NCBI GenBank assembly: GCA_036009105.1
Contig: DASYMJ010000043.1
Coordinates: forward strand, 1 to 64,000
Source: JAFAVZ01 sp036009105
Lineage (GTDB): Bacteria > Acidobacteriota > Thermoanaerobaculia > Gp7-AA8
Length of the DNA: 64,000 nt
Reading direction: 5' to 3'
Shown: in pieces, positions 43,801-52,867 of the stretch
Position numbering within the stretch: position 1 is the first letter of the stretch
How the letters are laid out: every line of letters begins with the position of its first letter
Notes under the pieces: model-generated
The model's input: only the letters and a program-made list of their open reading frames with translations
Databases searched by the model: none
Told to the model about the DNA's origin: nothing
Made by a program: the position numbers and the translations under genes

Positions 43801-44159
43801 CGGCACCCGAGGCCTTTGCGGGGGCGGCTGTGGAACCTCCGCAGACGCGGGAGGAGCGGGAGATGGCCACGCTGTGGTCCGACCTCCTCGGCCGCCGCGA
43901 CATCGGACGCAACGACAACTTCTTCGACCTCGGCGGCCACTCCCTCCTCGCCATGCAGATGCTGGCCCGGCTGGAGAAGGCGACCGGCGTCGAAGTTCCC
44001 CTGCGCGTCCTGTTCGACGTGCCCACCGTCGCCACGCTGGCCCGGCACGTGGCCGCCGTGCGCACGGCCAGCCTGGAGACGGAGAACCTCGACGAGCTGC
44101 TGGCCCAGCTGGAGGGGCTCTCCGACGACGAGGCGCTCACACGGAGCCAGCTGTCATGA
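40893..44159 (+). CDS. Nonribosomal peptide synthetase, module 1 (C-A-PCP)
   Basis: A protein of 1088 residues. A short helical N-terminal segment (about 1-30) is followed by a condensation domain (HHLLIDG at about 167), an adenylation domain (TSGSTGRPKG at about 633, NLYGPTET, GDLATW, NGKVNR) and a carrier domain (NFFDLGGHSLL, Ser near 1016). The by-eye specificity residues are D-I-L-Q-I-T-L-V-Y, glycine-related but not exact. An A-family palindrome encodes residues about 609-626, just before the TSGSTG loop. An N-terminal condensation domain on the first enzyme suggests acylation of the first residue. ATG at 40893 is 2 bases after the DUF5916 stop; the next NRPS overlaps by 4 bases. Confidence 0.93.
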   Translation: MTDNTEKLAGLSSAKRALLEKLVAERRAAAGEVRPRPRPERVPLSFGQERLWVVEQLAPGSAAYNEPVVLWLSGALDVGALERAINEVVRRHESLRTAAPSEGGRPFQRIAPSLTVPLVLAEATSDEGALQMASSVIAASFDLARGPLVRALLVRVEAERHLLAIAVHHLLIDGWSINVVLGELARLYNGEALPEPPLQYADYALWQREWLDGERMDRQLAHWREHLEGCPSTLDLPADRPRPPVQSFKGSVVRHLIPPDLYEAMEQFSRRENVTPFMTLFAAWTTLLHRLTGQEDLPLGVGLANRPRAELESIVGFFVNTLVLRTRFDGAPTFLDLLARVRETTLGAQANQDAPLSRVLESMKLDRAASHMPFVQVMLFFQNYAQTALAMNGLRVSRVPLDLVHPGSAQTDIALFVNQDATGELLFQYSTDLFDRETIERLAGNFVVLLRAAIADASQPIAQLPLLTEEERVQLAKWNDTRVPYHHGPLISLVQAASDKPAVTFRGRTLTYAELRARASALADELRASGVKAGDLVGLFVERSLEMVIGIVAILEAGGAYVPLDPSYPAERLAFMLGDAGAKVVVTQRELREQVPVQGVEVVIADAENVGAGFSRPGRAEARPHVDDLAYVIFTSGSTGRPKGVQITQRSAANLLQSVAREPGMNAGDTICAVSTLSFDIALLELVLPLTVGAHILLADRDTVRDGNALGRLVANNDVTIMQATPATWRMLLDIGWRGKPGLKIISTGEALPRELAERLLPCGRELWNLYGPTETTVYSALGRIESGSGPISIGRPVANTQIHIVDRNLQLLPPGVPGELLIGGDGLARGYLGRPDLTAEKFIPDPFSDQPEARLYRAGDLATWRRDGTLEVLGRMDHQVKLRGFRIELGEIEAVLAQHADVEQAVVHCREDRPGDKRLVAYTTGGASTDALREHLRKSLPDYMIPAAFVALEQFPLTPNGKVNRHALPAPEAFAGAAVEPPQTREEREMATLWSDLLGRRDIGRNDNFFDLGGHSLLAMQMLARLEKATGVEVPLRVLFDVPTVATLARHVAAVRTASLETENLDELLAQLEGLSDDEALTRSQLS
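42717..42770. repeat. A-family palindrome in the module 1 adenylation domain
   Basis: GTGGGGGCCGGCTTCAGCC pairs with a right half of GGGCTGAAGCCCGCCCCCAC type around a CCCGGG centre. It is read in frame immediately before the P-loop-like A3 motif and does not break the gene. The matching loop of module 2 holds an unrelated B-family element. Confidence 0.9.
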
Positions 44160-47100
44160 GTGATACCACGCAACGCATCGCCGACCTCTCGCCGCAGAAG
44201 CGCGCGCTCCTGCTCCAGCAGCTGGCGAAGGAGAAGGCCGCGCGCGGCCGCATCGTCCGCCGCGAGCGCCCCGACCCCCTCCCCCCCTCCTTCGCCCAGC
44301 AGCGCCTCTGGCTCCTCGACCAGCTCGAGCCGGGCTCGGCGAGCTACAACGTGCCGGCCGGCGCCTGGATGCGCGGCAAGCTCGATCTCGACATCCTGCG
44401 CCGCTGCCTGGAAGAGCTGGTGCGGCGTCACGAGGCGCTGCGCACCACCGTGCCTTCTTCGGACGGCCGGCCGCACCAGGTCATCGCCGCGCAGGGGCGC
44501 GTCGAGCTGCCGCTGTATCACGCCTCCTCGCGCGCCGAAGCGCGGGCCATCGGGCAGAAGGAGGCGACGCGGCCGTTCGATCTGGCCAAGGGGCCGCTCA
44601 TGCGCACGCTGGTGGTGCGCCTGTCCGAGGAGGAGCATCTCCTCGTCTTCAACTTCCATCACATCGCCGTGGACGGCTGGTCGTTCAGCGTCCTCTATCG
44701 CGAGCTCGGCGCGCTTTACGGGGCGTTCCTGCACGGCCGCCCGTCGCCGTTGCCGGAGCTGCCCATCCAGTACGCCGACTTTGCGCTCTGGCAGCGCGAG
44801 TGGCTGCAGGGCGACGTGCTGAAAGGCCAGCTCGACTACTGGACCGAGCGGCTGAGCGGCAACATCCCGGTGCTGGAGCTGCCCGGCGACCGCCCCCGGC
44901 CGGCGAAGCAGTCCTACCGCGGGGACGTGGTGCGCGTGGTCATCCCCGCGGAGCTGGTGGCCGCCGCCGCGCAGCGCAGCCGCGAGGAAGGCATCACCCT
45001 CTTCATGACCTTCCTCGCCGCGTTGAAGACGCTGCTCTTCCGTTACTCCGGACAGACCGACGTCGTGGTCGGCTCCGGCATCGCCGGCCGCAACCGGGAA
45101 GAGCTGGAGCCGCTGGTCGGCTACTTCGTCAACACGCTCGCCTTGCGCACGGACCTCTCCGGCAATCCGACGTTCCGCGAGCTGCTGGCCCGCATCCGGG
45201 AGACGACCCTCGGCGCGTACGCGCATCAGGACCTGCCGGTGGAGCGGCTGATCGAGGAGCTCCACGTGGAGCGCTCCCTCGGCCACTCGCCGCTCTTCCA
45301 GGTGATGGTCTTCTTCCAGAACATGCCGCATCAGAAGCTGGAGCTGCCCGGCATCACGCTCGAGCCGCTGCAGATGGACGAGGTCAACTCCGAGACTGCG
45401 CGCACCGATCTGGCGCTGTTCGTCGAGCGGCATGACGACGGCCTGGCCATCCTCTTCGAGTACAGCACCGACCTGTTCGACGAGGAGACCGTGCGCGCGT
45501 TCGGCGAGCACCTGGTGGTGCTGCTGCGCGCCGCGGTGGCGAATCCCGATACGAAGATCGGCGAGCTGCCGCTGCTGACCGATGCCGAGCGGCACACGCT
45601 GCTCGTTTCCCGTACCGCGAACGCGGCGCCGGTTCCGTCCGCCACGCTCTCCTCGCTGTTCGAGCAGCAGGTGGCGCGCACGCTGGAGGCGACGGCGCTG
45701 ATCTTCCCCGAGCGCCGGCTGACGTATCGCGAGCTGGACGAGCGGGCGAACGGCTTCGCCGCCGAGCTGCAGTCGCGAGGCGCGAAGCCGGGCGAGCTGG
45801 TCGGCATCTACACCGACCGCGGCCCGGAGATGGCGATCGCTCTGCTGGGCATCCTCAAGTCGGGCGCGGCCTACCTGCCGCTCGACCCCACCTATCCGCC
45901 CGACCGACTCGCCTTCATGCTCTCGGACACCGGCGCGCGGCTGGTCGCGACGCAGAAGCACCTGCGCGATGAGGTGCCGTCGAAGGATGTGGAGCTGGTC
46001 TTCGTGGACGCATGTCATCCTGAGGGCAGCGAAGGATCCCCCGGCTCAGGCGGCGCACGTGCCGGGAGATCCTTCGCCGTCTCCGCGGCTCAGGATGACA
46101 CCCCGCGCGCCACGCCCGACGACACCGCCTACGTCATCTTCACCTCCGGCTCCACCGGCAAGCCCAAGGGCGTGCAGATCCCTCATCGCGGCGCGGTGAA
46201 CTTTCTCCTGGCCATGCTGGAGGCGCCGGGGCTCACGCCGGCGGACACCGTCTGCGCCATCACCACCCTCTCCTTCGACATCTCCGTCCTGGAGCTCCTC
46301 CTCCCGCTGATCATCGGCGCGAAGGCGGCGGTCAGCGACCGGGCCACGGCCACGGACGGCAAGCGCCTCGCGCAGTTCATCAGGGACAGCGGCTCCACCG
46401 TCGTCCAGGCCACGCCCGCCTCCTGGCGCATGCTCCTCGACGCCGGCTGGGAAGGCGTGCCCGGGCTGAAGATCCTCTGCGGCGGCGAGCCGCTGCCGCG
46501 CGACCTGGCCGACCTCCTCCTGGCCCGGGTGGGGGAGCTGTGGAATGTCTACGGCCCTACCGAGACCACGGTCTGGTCGGTGCTCGACCGCGTGCTGCCG
46601 GACCAGCCGATCACCATCGGCAAGCCGATCCGCAACATGCGCATGTACGTCGCCGACGCGAACATGCAGCTCGTCCCGGACGGCGTCCCCGGCGAGCTCC
46701 TCATCGGCGGCCTCGGCCTCGGCCACGGCTACGTCAACCGCCCCGAGCTCACCGCCGACCGCTTCATCCCCGATCCGTTCAGCGGCATCGAAGGGGCGCG
46801 CCTTTACCGCAGCGGCGACATCGCCCGCTGGAGACGAGACGGCCGCCTGGAGATCCTCGGCCGCTCCGACGGCCAGGTGAAGCTGCGCGGCTTCCGCATC
46901 GAGCTGGGCGAGATCGAAGGCGCCCTGCGCGAGCACGCCGCGGTGCGCCAGGTGGTCGTCGTGCTGCGCGAGGACCGGCCGGGCGACAAGCGCCTCGTGG
47001 CCTACGTGGTTCCTCACCAGGCCGCGCCGGCCACGAACGAGCTCCGCGCGCATCTCCGCGCCATGCTCCCCGACTACATGATCCCCAGCGCGTTCGTCGT

Positions 47101-47491
47101 GCTGGAGAAGCTGCCCATCTCCCCCAACGGCAAGGTGGACCGCCGCGCGCTGCCTATGCCCGAGCTCTCGGACATCAACGAAGTGGCCGCTCCCGTTGCG
47201 CCGCGCACGGCGGAAGAGGAGCAGCTGGCCGAGATCTGGGCCGACGTCCTCGGCCTCCCCGCGGTCGGCATCGACGACGACTTTTTCGTGCTCGGCGGCC
47301 ACTCATTGCTGGCCACGCAGCTCATCGCCCGCGTCGGCCGCACGTTCGGCGTCGACCTGCCGCTGCGCCGGCTCTTCGAAGCGCCGACCGTCGCCTCGTT
47401 CGCCGCGGTGCTCGTGACCGAGATGATGTCGACCCTCAACGCGCTGAGCGAGGACGAGCTGCAGGCGCTCCTGGGAGGGCAGGCTCCTTGA
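44156..47491 (+). CDS. Nonribosomal peptide synthetase, module 2 (C-A-PCP), glycine-type code
   Basis: A protein of 1111 residues. Domains: condensation with HHIAVDG (about 168), adenylation with TSGSTGKPKG (about 663), NVYGPTET, GDIARW and NGKVDR, and carrier with FFVLGGHSLL (Ser near 1049). The by-eye specificity code is D-I-L-Q-L-G-V-V-W, nearly the published glycine code DILQLGLIW. Residues about 620-648 come from an in-frame B-family repeat located just before the TSGSTG motif. ATG overlaps the module 1 stop by 4 bases; its stop overlaps the next TTG start by 4 bases. The C-terminal tail (LSEDELQALL) is a typical inter-protein docking helix. Confidence 0.94.
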   Translation: MSDTTQRIADLSPQKRALLLQQLAKEKAARGRIVRRERPDPLPPSFAQQRLWLLDQLEPGSASYNVPAGAWMRGKLDLDILRRCLEELVRRHEALRTTVPSSDGRPHQVIAAQGRVELPLYHASSRAEARAIGQKEATRPFDLAKGPLMRTLVVRLSEEEHLLVFNFHHIAVDGWSFSVLYRELGALYGAFLHGRPSPLPELPIQYADFALWQREWLQGDVLKGQLDYWTERLSGNIPVLELPGDRPRPAKQSYRGDVVRVVIPAELVAAAAQRSREEGITLFMTFLAALKTLLFRYSGQTDVVVGSGIAGRNREELEPLVGYFVNTLALRTDLSGNPTFRELLARIRETTLGAYAHQDLPVERLIEELHVERSLGHSPLFQVMVFFQNMPHQKLELPGITLEPLQMDEVNSETARTDLALFVERHDDGLAILFEYSTDLFDEETVRAFGEHLVVLLRAAVANPDTKIGELPLLTDAERHTLLVSRTANAAPVPSATLSSLFEQQVARTLEATALIFPERRLTYRELDERANGFAAELQSRGAKPGELVGIYTDRGPEMAIALLGILKSGAAYLPLDPTYPPDRLAFMLSDTGARLVATQKHLRDEVPSKDVELVFVDACHPEGSEGSPGSGGARAGRSFAVSAAQDDTPRATPDDTAYVIFTSGSTGKPKGVQIPHRGAVNFLLAMLEAPGLTPADTVCAITTLSFDISVLELLLPLIIGAKAAVSDRATATDGKRLAQFIRDSGSTVVQATPASWRMLLDAGWEGVPGLKILCGGEPLPRDLADLLLARVGELWNVYGPTETTVWSVLDRVLPDQPITIGKPIRNMRMYVADANMQLVPDGVPGELLIGGLGLGHGYVNRPELTADRFIPDPFSGIEGARLYRSGDIARWRRDGRLEILGRSDGQVKLRGFRIELGEIEGALREHAAVRQVVVVLREDRPGDKRLVAYVVPHQAAPATNELRAHLRAMLPDYMIPSAFVVLEKLPISPNGKVDRRALPMPELSDINEVAAPVAPRTAEEEQLAEIWADVLGLPAVGIDDDFFVLGGHSLLATQLIARVGRTFGVDLPLRRLFEAPTVASFAAVLVTEMMSTLNALSEDELQALLGGQAP
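46013..46100. repeat. B-family repeat in the module 2 adenylation domain
   Basis: An 88-base element with perfect TGTCATCCTGAG and CTCAGGATGACA ends and internal GAAGGATCC / GGAGATCCTTC sub-arms. It is read in frame, adding about 29 Gly/Ser-rich residues in the loop before the A3 motif, without stop codons. Confidence 0.92.
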
Positions 47492-50400
47492 CCGCCGAGT
47501 CGATGGCCGCGCGCCTGGCGCGCCTCACCCCGCAGGAGCGCGCCCGGCTCCTGCGCAGCGCCGCCGCTCGCGCGACGGCCGTTCCCCGCCGCCCGGCCGG
47601 GCAGAACGAGCTGCCGCTCTCGCCCGCGCAGCAGCGGATGTGGTTCCTGGAACAGCTGCAGCCGGGCGCGTATCACTCCTACGACTTCACGCGCCTCATC
47701 GGTCCGGTCGATGTGGCGCGCCTCGACGCCGCCTTCCGGGAGATCGTCCGCCGCCACGAGGCGCTGCGCACATCGTTCGTCAGCGTGGACGGCACGCCGC
47801 GGCAGCTCGTGCACGATGAGGTGCCGTTCTCCATCGCCTCCGTCACCGTGGAGGATCCCGAGGGTTTCGCGGACGCGGAGACCCTGCGCCCGTTCGATCT
47901 CACCCGGGCGCCTTTGCTGCGCGTGACGCTCGTGAACGGGCAACTGCTGCTGGTCACGCTGCATCACATCATCTCGGACGGCTGGTCGCTCGGCGTCCTC
48001 GATCAGGAGCTGCGCGCGCTGTACGCCGGTGCGTCGCTGCCGGAGCTGCCGGTGCAGTTCGGCGACGTCGTGTTGTGGCAGCAGTCGCGGACCGGGGAAG
48101 GCGTGGACTGGTGGAAGCAGACGCTGAGCGGCGTTCCCGACGTGCTCGACCTGCCCGCCGACCACCCGCGGCCGGCCGTGCAATCCTTCCGCGGCGCGCG
48201 CGTCACGCACACGGTTTCGCCTTCGCTTCTCGCGGAGCTGAACGAGCTCGCCCAGCGCGAACACGTCACGCTGTTCATGCTCCTGGTCGCCGCCTTCGAC
48301 GTGCTGCTCTACCGCCACACCGGCCAGAGCGAGTTCGCCGTCGGGACGCCGGTCGCGAACCGCACGCCGGAGACCGAGCCGCTGATCGGCCTCTTCATCA
48401 ACACCATCGCCCTGCGGGCGAACCTGAGCGACGACCCATCGTTCCGCGAGCTGCTCGGGCGCGTGCGCGAGACGTCCCTCGAAGCGTTCGCCCATCAGGA
48501 CGTGCCGTTCGACCGTGTGGTCGACGCCCTCGCATTACCGCGCAACGCCAATCGCACGCCGCTCTACCAGACCATGATCGTCCTCGGCGCGGGGCAGGGG
48601 AGCTACGCGCCGCTGGGCGACATCGAGCGGGTGCCGTATCACCCCCACTCCGCCTCCGCGCGCTTCGACCTGACGCTGTCGATGGCCATCGACGAGACCG
48701 GCCTGGTCTGCCTCTTCGACTACGCGGCCGATCTGTTCGATCCGGCCACCGTCGAGGCCTTCGCGCGCCGCTACGAGATGCTGCTGCGCGGCGCGGCGGC
48801 TGATCCGAATACGGCGGTGTCTCGGCTGCCGCTGATGGATGCCGCCGAGCGCGGTGTCATCCTGAGCCGCGCGGCCGGCGAAGGATCCGTACCGCTCCTG
48901 CGCGATACGACGCTCCACGCACTTTTCCAGGAACAGGCCGCCCGCACGCCCGACACGCCCGCGGTGAACGACGTGACGTACGGGGAGCTCGACCGCTGGT
49001 CGGACGAGATCGCCGCCACCATCGACACCCACCTCGTCCCCTTCCTCGCCGACCGCACGCCGGCCGCGATCGCGCAACTGCTCGGCATCCTCAAGGCGGG
49101 CGCCGCCTACCTCCCCATCGATCCCGCCACGCCGCGGGAGCGCCTCGACTGGCTCGTCGCGGACAGCAAGTCGGTGGCGCCGGGCGACAACGCATACGTG
49201 ATCTACACCTCCGGTTCCACCGGCACGCCGAAAGGCGTCGTGGTCAGCCACCGCTCCGCGGTCAACCTGACCCTGGCTTTCGCGCAAAGCCATCAGTTTG
49301 CAGGTCACCGCCTGCTGATGATCCCGCCGCTGCACTTCGACGCCTCGGTGGGCGACGTCTTCCCCGCCCTCGCCACCGGCGCGACGCTCATCCTCCATCC
49401 GTCGCCCGCCGACCTCGACGCCCGCGCGCTGGCCCGCTTCTGCAACGAGCAGGGCGTCACCGCCATCGACGCGCCGGCCGCGCTCTGGCGCCGCTGGGCC
49501 GCGGAGTGGCAGCCCATCCCCGCGCTGCGCCTGATGATGGTGGGCGGTGAGTCGGTGCCGGTGGATGAAGTGCGCCGCTTCGCGCGCCTGACGAACAACC
49601 AGGTCCGCTTCGTCAACCACTACGGCCCGACCGAAGCGACGGTCTGCGCCACGACCTATCACACCGTCGACGCGAGCGAGTGCACCACGACCGAGCTCCC
49701 CATCGGCAAGCCGATCGCGAACGTCTCCGCATACGTCCTCGACCAGCACCTCCAGCCGGTGCCGCGGGGCATCGCGGGCGAGCTGTACATCGGCGGCGCC
49801 GGCGTGGCGCGCTATCACGGCCGGGAAGAGTTCCTCCCCAACCCGTTCGGCGAGGGCCGCCTCTATCGCACCGGCGACCTGGCCCGCCGCCTCGCCTCGG
49901 GCGACCTCCTCTTCCTCGGCCGCGCCGACCGGCAGATCAAGCTGCGCGGCTTCCGCATCGAGCCGGGGGAGATCGAGGCCGCCATCCTCGCCCACGCCGG
50001 CATCCGCGCTGCGATCGTGATCAAGCGCGAGGAGCGGCTCGTCGCCTATGTCGTCGGCGAGACGGAGCTGCAGTTGCACGACCGCCTGCCGGAGTACATG
50101 GTGCCGTCCGCGATCGTGCGCCTCGAGGCGCTCCCGCTGACGAGCAACGGCAAGGTGGACCTCAACGCGTTGCCCGCTCCCCCCCGCACGACCACCAGTT
50201 CCCGCGCGCCCCGCAACGAGACGGAGCGCGAGCTGCTGCGCATCTGGTGCGAGGTGTTGCAGGCAGACGGCCTCGGCATCGACGACTTCTTCGCGCACGG
50301 CGGCGACTCCCTCCGCACCATGCCCCTGGTGTTCAAGGTGCGGGAGCGCTTCGGCGCCGACCTCCCGCTCAGCTCCGTCTTCCGCGCCCCGACCGTGGCG

Positions 50401-51543
50401 CGCTTCGCCGCGCTCCTCACGCACGGAGCGCAGGCGGACGATCTGGAATCGAAAATCGGCACGTTCCGGGCGCCGGCCATCCGGCGCGCAAACATGCCGC
50501 CGAAGAACGTCCTCATCACCGGCGCCACCGGCTTCCTCGGCGCGTTCCTCCTCGACGAGCTGCAGCGCTCCACGAACGCCACCATCTACGCGCTCGTCCG
50601 CGCGGCGAACAAGGCAGACGCGATGCGTCGCATCCGGGAGAACCTCGCTTCTTACGGTCTGACGCCGGATGAGAAACGCATCGTTCCTCTGCTCGGAGAC
50701 CTGGCCGAGCCGGGTCTCGGCATCACCGAGAACCTGGACGCCATCGACGTGATCTATCACAACGGCGGCGCGGTGAACTTCATCGCGCCGTACGAGCGCC
50801 TCGCCGCGGCGAACGTGGACGGCACCCGCACGGTGCTGGCCATGGGCCGGCCGGTGCACGTCGTCTCCACCCTGGGCGTCCATTTCACCAAGCCGCGCAT
50901 CGGCCAAGTGGTGACCGAACAGGATCCCCTGCCGCCCGGCAAAGACATCCTGGGCGGCTACAACGAGACGAAGTGGGTCGCCGACCGCGTGGCCCAGCTG
51001 GCCCGCGAGGCCGGCGTGCCGGTCTCCATCCATCGCCCGGCGCGCATCACCGGCGACAGCCGCACTGGCGCGCTCAACCCGGCCGATCTCTTTTACAGCT
51101 GGATCAAAGGCTGCGTGCAGCTGGGCAGCTTCCCGGACGACGCGCCGCTGCTGAACATGGCGCCGGTCGACCACATCGCCCGCTCCATCGTCGCAATCTC
51201 CCTGCACATCGAGCAACCGGCCGACTACCACTACTTCAACAACCGCATGCTGCCGCTGGAGACGCTCGTCTCCACGCTCCGCCGCCGCGGCTTCGAAGCC
51301 TCCATCAAGCCGTACCGGCAGTGGATCGAACAGCTGCGCCACGCGCCGGAGAACCCGCTGGCGAAGTACCTGGCTCTGATGGAAGAGCCGGACCAGGGCG
51401 AGCCGGTGTTCGACTGCACGCGCACCGAAAACGCGCTGGCCCGGCTCGGCATCCTCTGTCCGGCGGCGGATGAAGCCCTGCTCGGCCTCTACCTCGACCA
51501 GCTCCTGCCCGAGCCGGCCATCGCCATGAAAGGACACCCATGA
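47488..51543 (+). CDS. Nonribosomal peptide synthetase, module 3 with terminal reductase (C-A-PCP-R)
   Basis: A protein of 1351 residues. Domains: condensation (HHIISDG at about 159), adenylation (TSGSTGTPKG at about 573, HYGPTEATVC, GDLARR, NGKVDL), carrier (FFAHGGDSLR, Ser near 941) and a C-terminal thioester reductase (VLITGATGFLGAFLLDELQ near 1006, catalytic YNETK). NADPH-dependent release should give a peptide aldehyde or alcohol. The by-eye code D-A-G-D-M-G-H-V-C matches nothing I recognise. The adenylation domain lacks about 30 residues before its A3 motif compared with modules 1 and 2. TTG at 47488 is chosen: it overlaps the upstream TGA and has GGGAGG 8 bases before. Confidence 0.93.
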   Translation: MTAESMAARLARLTPQERARLLRSAAARATAVPRRPAGQNELPLSPAQQRMWFLEQLQPGAYHSYDFTRLIGPVDVARLDAAFREIVRRHEALRTSFVSVDGTPRQLVHDEVPFSIASVTVEDPEGFADAETLRPFDLTRAPLLRVTLVNGQLLLVTLHHIISDGWSLGVLDQELRALYAGASLPELPVQFGDVVLWQQSRTGEGVDWWKQTLSGVPDVLDLPADHPRPAVQSFRGARVTHTVSPSLLAELNELAQREHVTLFMLLVAAFDVLLYRHTGQSEFAVGTPVANRTPETEPLIGLFINTIALRANLSDDPSFRELLGRVRETSLEAFAHQDVPFDRVVDALALPRNANRTPLYQTMIVLGAGQGSYAPLGDIERVPYHPHSASARFDLTLSMAIDETGLVCLFDYAADLFDPATVEAFARRYEMLLRGAAADPNTAVSRLPLMDAAERGVILSRAAGEGSVPLLRDTTLHALFQEQAARTPDTPAVNDVTYGELDRWSDEIAATIDTHLVPFLADRTPAAIAQLLGILKAGAAYLPIDPATPRERLDWLVADSKSVAPGDNAYVIYTSGSTGTPKGVVVSHRSAVNLTLAFAQSHQFAGHRLLMIPPLHFDASVGDVFPALATGATLILHPSPADLDARALARFCNEQGVTAIDAPAALWRRWAAEWQPIPALRLMMVGGESVPVDEVRRFARLTNNQVRFVNHYGPTEATVCATTYHTVDASECTTTELPIGKPIANVSAYVLDQHLQPVPRGIAGELYIGGAGVARYHGREEFLPNPFGEGRLYRTGDLARRLASGDLLFLGRADRQIKLRGFRIEPGEIEAAILAHAGIRAAIVIKREERLVAYVVGETELQLHDRLPEYMVPSAIVRLEALPLTSNGKVDLNALPAPPRTTTSSRAPRNETERELLRIWCEVLQADGLGIDDFFAHGGDSLRTMPLVFKVRERFGADLPLSSVFRAPTVARFAALLTHGAQADDLESKIGTFRAPAIRRANMPPKNVLITGATGFLGAFLLDELQRSTNATIYALVRAANKADAMRRIRENLASYGLTPDEKRIVPLLGDLAEPGLGITENLDAIDVIYHNGGAVNFIAPYERLAAANVDGTRTVLAMGRPVHVVSTLGVHFTKPRIGQVVTEQDPLPPGKDILGGYNETKWVADRVAQLAREAGVPVSIHRPARITGDSRTGALNPADLFYSWIKGCVQLGSFPDDAPLLNMAPVDHIARSIVAISLHIEQPADYHYFNNRMLPLETLVSTLRRRGFEASIKPYRQWIEQLRHAPENPLAKYLALMEEPDQGEPVFDCTRTENALARLGILCPAADEALLGLYLDQLLPEPAIAMKGHP
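48855..48904. repeat. B-family half-element between C and A domains of module 3
   Basis: It begins TGTCATCCTGAG and continues through GAAGGATCCGTACCG, nearly matching the left half of the copy at 54971, but lacks the right end. It is read in frame in the linker between the condensation and adenylation domains. It marks a decayed insertion. Confidence 0.8.
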
Positions 51544-52853
51544 CCCGCCGCCGCGCATTTCTCTGGATCTGGATCGGGCAGCTGATCTCCGTGATCGGCT
51601 CGCGCCTTTCCACGTTCGCCGTCGGCATCTGGGTCCTGCAGAAGACCGGCTCGACGACGCAGTACGCCTTCATCTTCATCTGCATGGCCGTGCCGGCCCT
51701 GCTCCTCGCGCCGTTCGCCGGCGCGCTCGTCGACCGCTGGGACCGGCGCAAGGTGATGATCGCCGCCGACGCGCTGGCCGCCTTCACCGTGCTCGGCCTC
51801 GGCATGCTGCTCTACCTCGACGCGCTCGAGCTGTGGCAGATCTACGTCGCCGCCGGCCTGCAGGCGGTCGCCACCGGCTTCCAGATCCCCGCCTACATGG
51901 CCAGCATCCCGCTGCTCGTGCCGAAGGAGCAGCTCGCCCGCGCGAACGGCATGGTGCAGACCGCGTTTGCCGCCGCGCAGATCGTCGGCCCCGCGCTGGC
52001 AGGCGTGCTGGTGAGCACCATCTCGCTCTACGGCGTCCTGTTCGTCGACTTCGTCACGTTCGTGGCCGGCATCATCGCCCTCCTCGTGGTCGACGTCCCG
52101 CGCCCCGCGGCCGGCGAGCACGAAGAGAAGGCGCCAGCGCTGTGGCAGGAGGCGGCGGAAGGCTTCCGCTTCGTCCGCGAGCGGGGCGGCCTCCTCGGCC
52201 TGCTCACCCTCTTCGGTTTCACGAACTTCCTCTTCGGCATCGTCAGCATCCTCATCACGCCGATGGTCCTCTCCTTCACGAACGCCGCGGGCCTCGGCAT
52301 GCAGATGTCGATCGGCGGCTGCGGCCTGCTCCTGGGCGGCGTCCTGATGAGCGCCTGGGGCGGCCCGAAGCGGCGCATCCACGGCGTGCTCGCCTCCACC
52401 GTGTTCGCCGGCCTGATGCTGGCCATGCACGGCCTGCGCGCGGACATCTGGTTCGTCTCGGCGATGGGCTTCTTCTTCTTCATCTCCCTGCCGATCATGA
52501 ACGCCTCCCAGGATTCGATCTGGCAGACCAAGGTGCCGGCCGCGCTGCAGGGGCGCTGCTTCGCCATCCAGCGCGTTTTGTCCGAGGCGGCGATGCCGAT
52601 CGGTTTCTGCATCGCGGGCCCGCTGGCGGATCGCGTGTTCGAGCCGCTCCTGAGGCCGGGCGGTCCGCTGGCCGATTCCGTCGGCCGCGTGATCGGCGTC
52701 GGCCCCGGACGCGGCATCGCCCTGATCTTCATCGTCTCGGGCTTGACCATGGCGCTGGCCGGACTGGTCGGCTACGCCATGCGCGGGCTGCGCAACGTCG
52801 AGACCGATCTTGCCGACGCGCCGGTCGAGCCGGCGCCCGCTGTCGCTGCATGA
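51540..52853 (+). CDS. MFS exporter of the NRPS operon
   Basis: A protein of 437 residues with about twelve hydrophobic helices and the MFS-type loop GALVDRWDRRKVM between helices 2 and 3. The sequence resembles EntS-like exporters of nonribosomal peptides. ATG overlaps the stop of module 3 (ATGA), so it is translated with the synthetase. It most likely moves the released peptide across the inner membrane. There is no immunity gene other than this transporter. Confidence 0.88.
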   Translation: MTRRRAFLWIWIGQLISVIGSRLSTFAVGIWVLQKTGSTTQYAFIFICMAVPALLLAPFAGALVDRWDRRKVMIAADALAAFTVLGLGMLLYLDALELWQIYVAAGLQAVATGFQIPAYMASIPLLVPKEQLARANGMVQTAFAAAQIVGPALAGVLVSTISLYGVLFVDFVTFVAGIIALLVVDVPRPAAGEHEEKAPALWQEAAEGFRFVRERGGLLGLLTLFGFTNFLFGIVSILITPMVLSFTNAAGLGMQMSIGGCGLLLGGVLMSAWGGPKRRIHGVLASTVFAGLMLAMHGLRADIWFVSAMGFFFFISLPIMNASQDSIWQTKVPAALQGRCFAIQRVLSEAAMPIGFCIAGPLADRVFEPLLRPGGPLADSVGRVIGVGPGRGIALIFIVSGLTMALAGLVGYAMRGLRNVETDLADAPVEPAPAVAA

Positions 52854-52867
52854 GTCCCGGAGAATCT

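Noticed and set aside
40872..44048. Minus-strand frame of over 1000 codons opposite NRPS 1
   Set aside because: Antisense of an intact C-A-PCP gene, with His/Arg/Gln-rich composition and no motif.
42717..46100. Frameshift or assembly error at the odd inserts in the NRPS A domains
   Set aside because: Inserts keep frame, match repeats found elsewhere in the window, and flanking motifs are intact.
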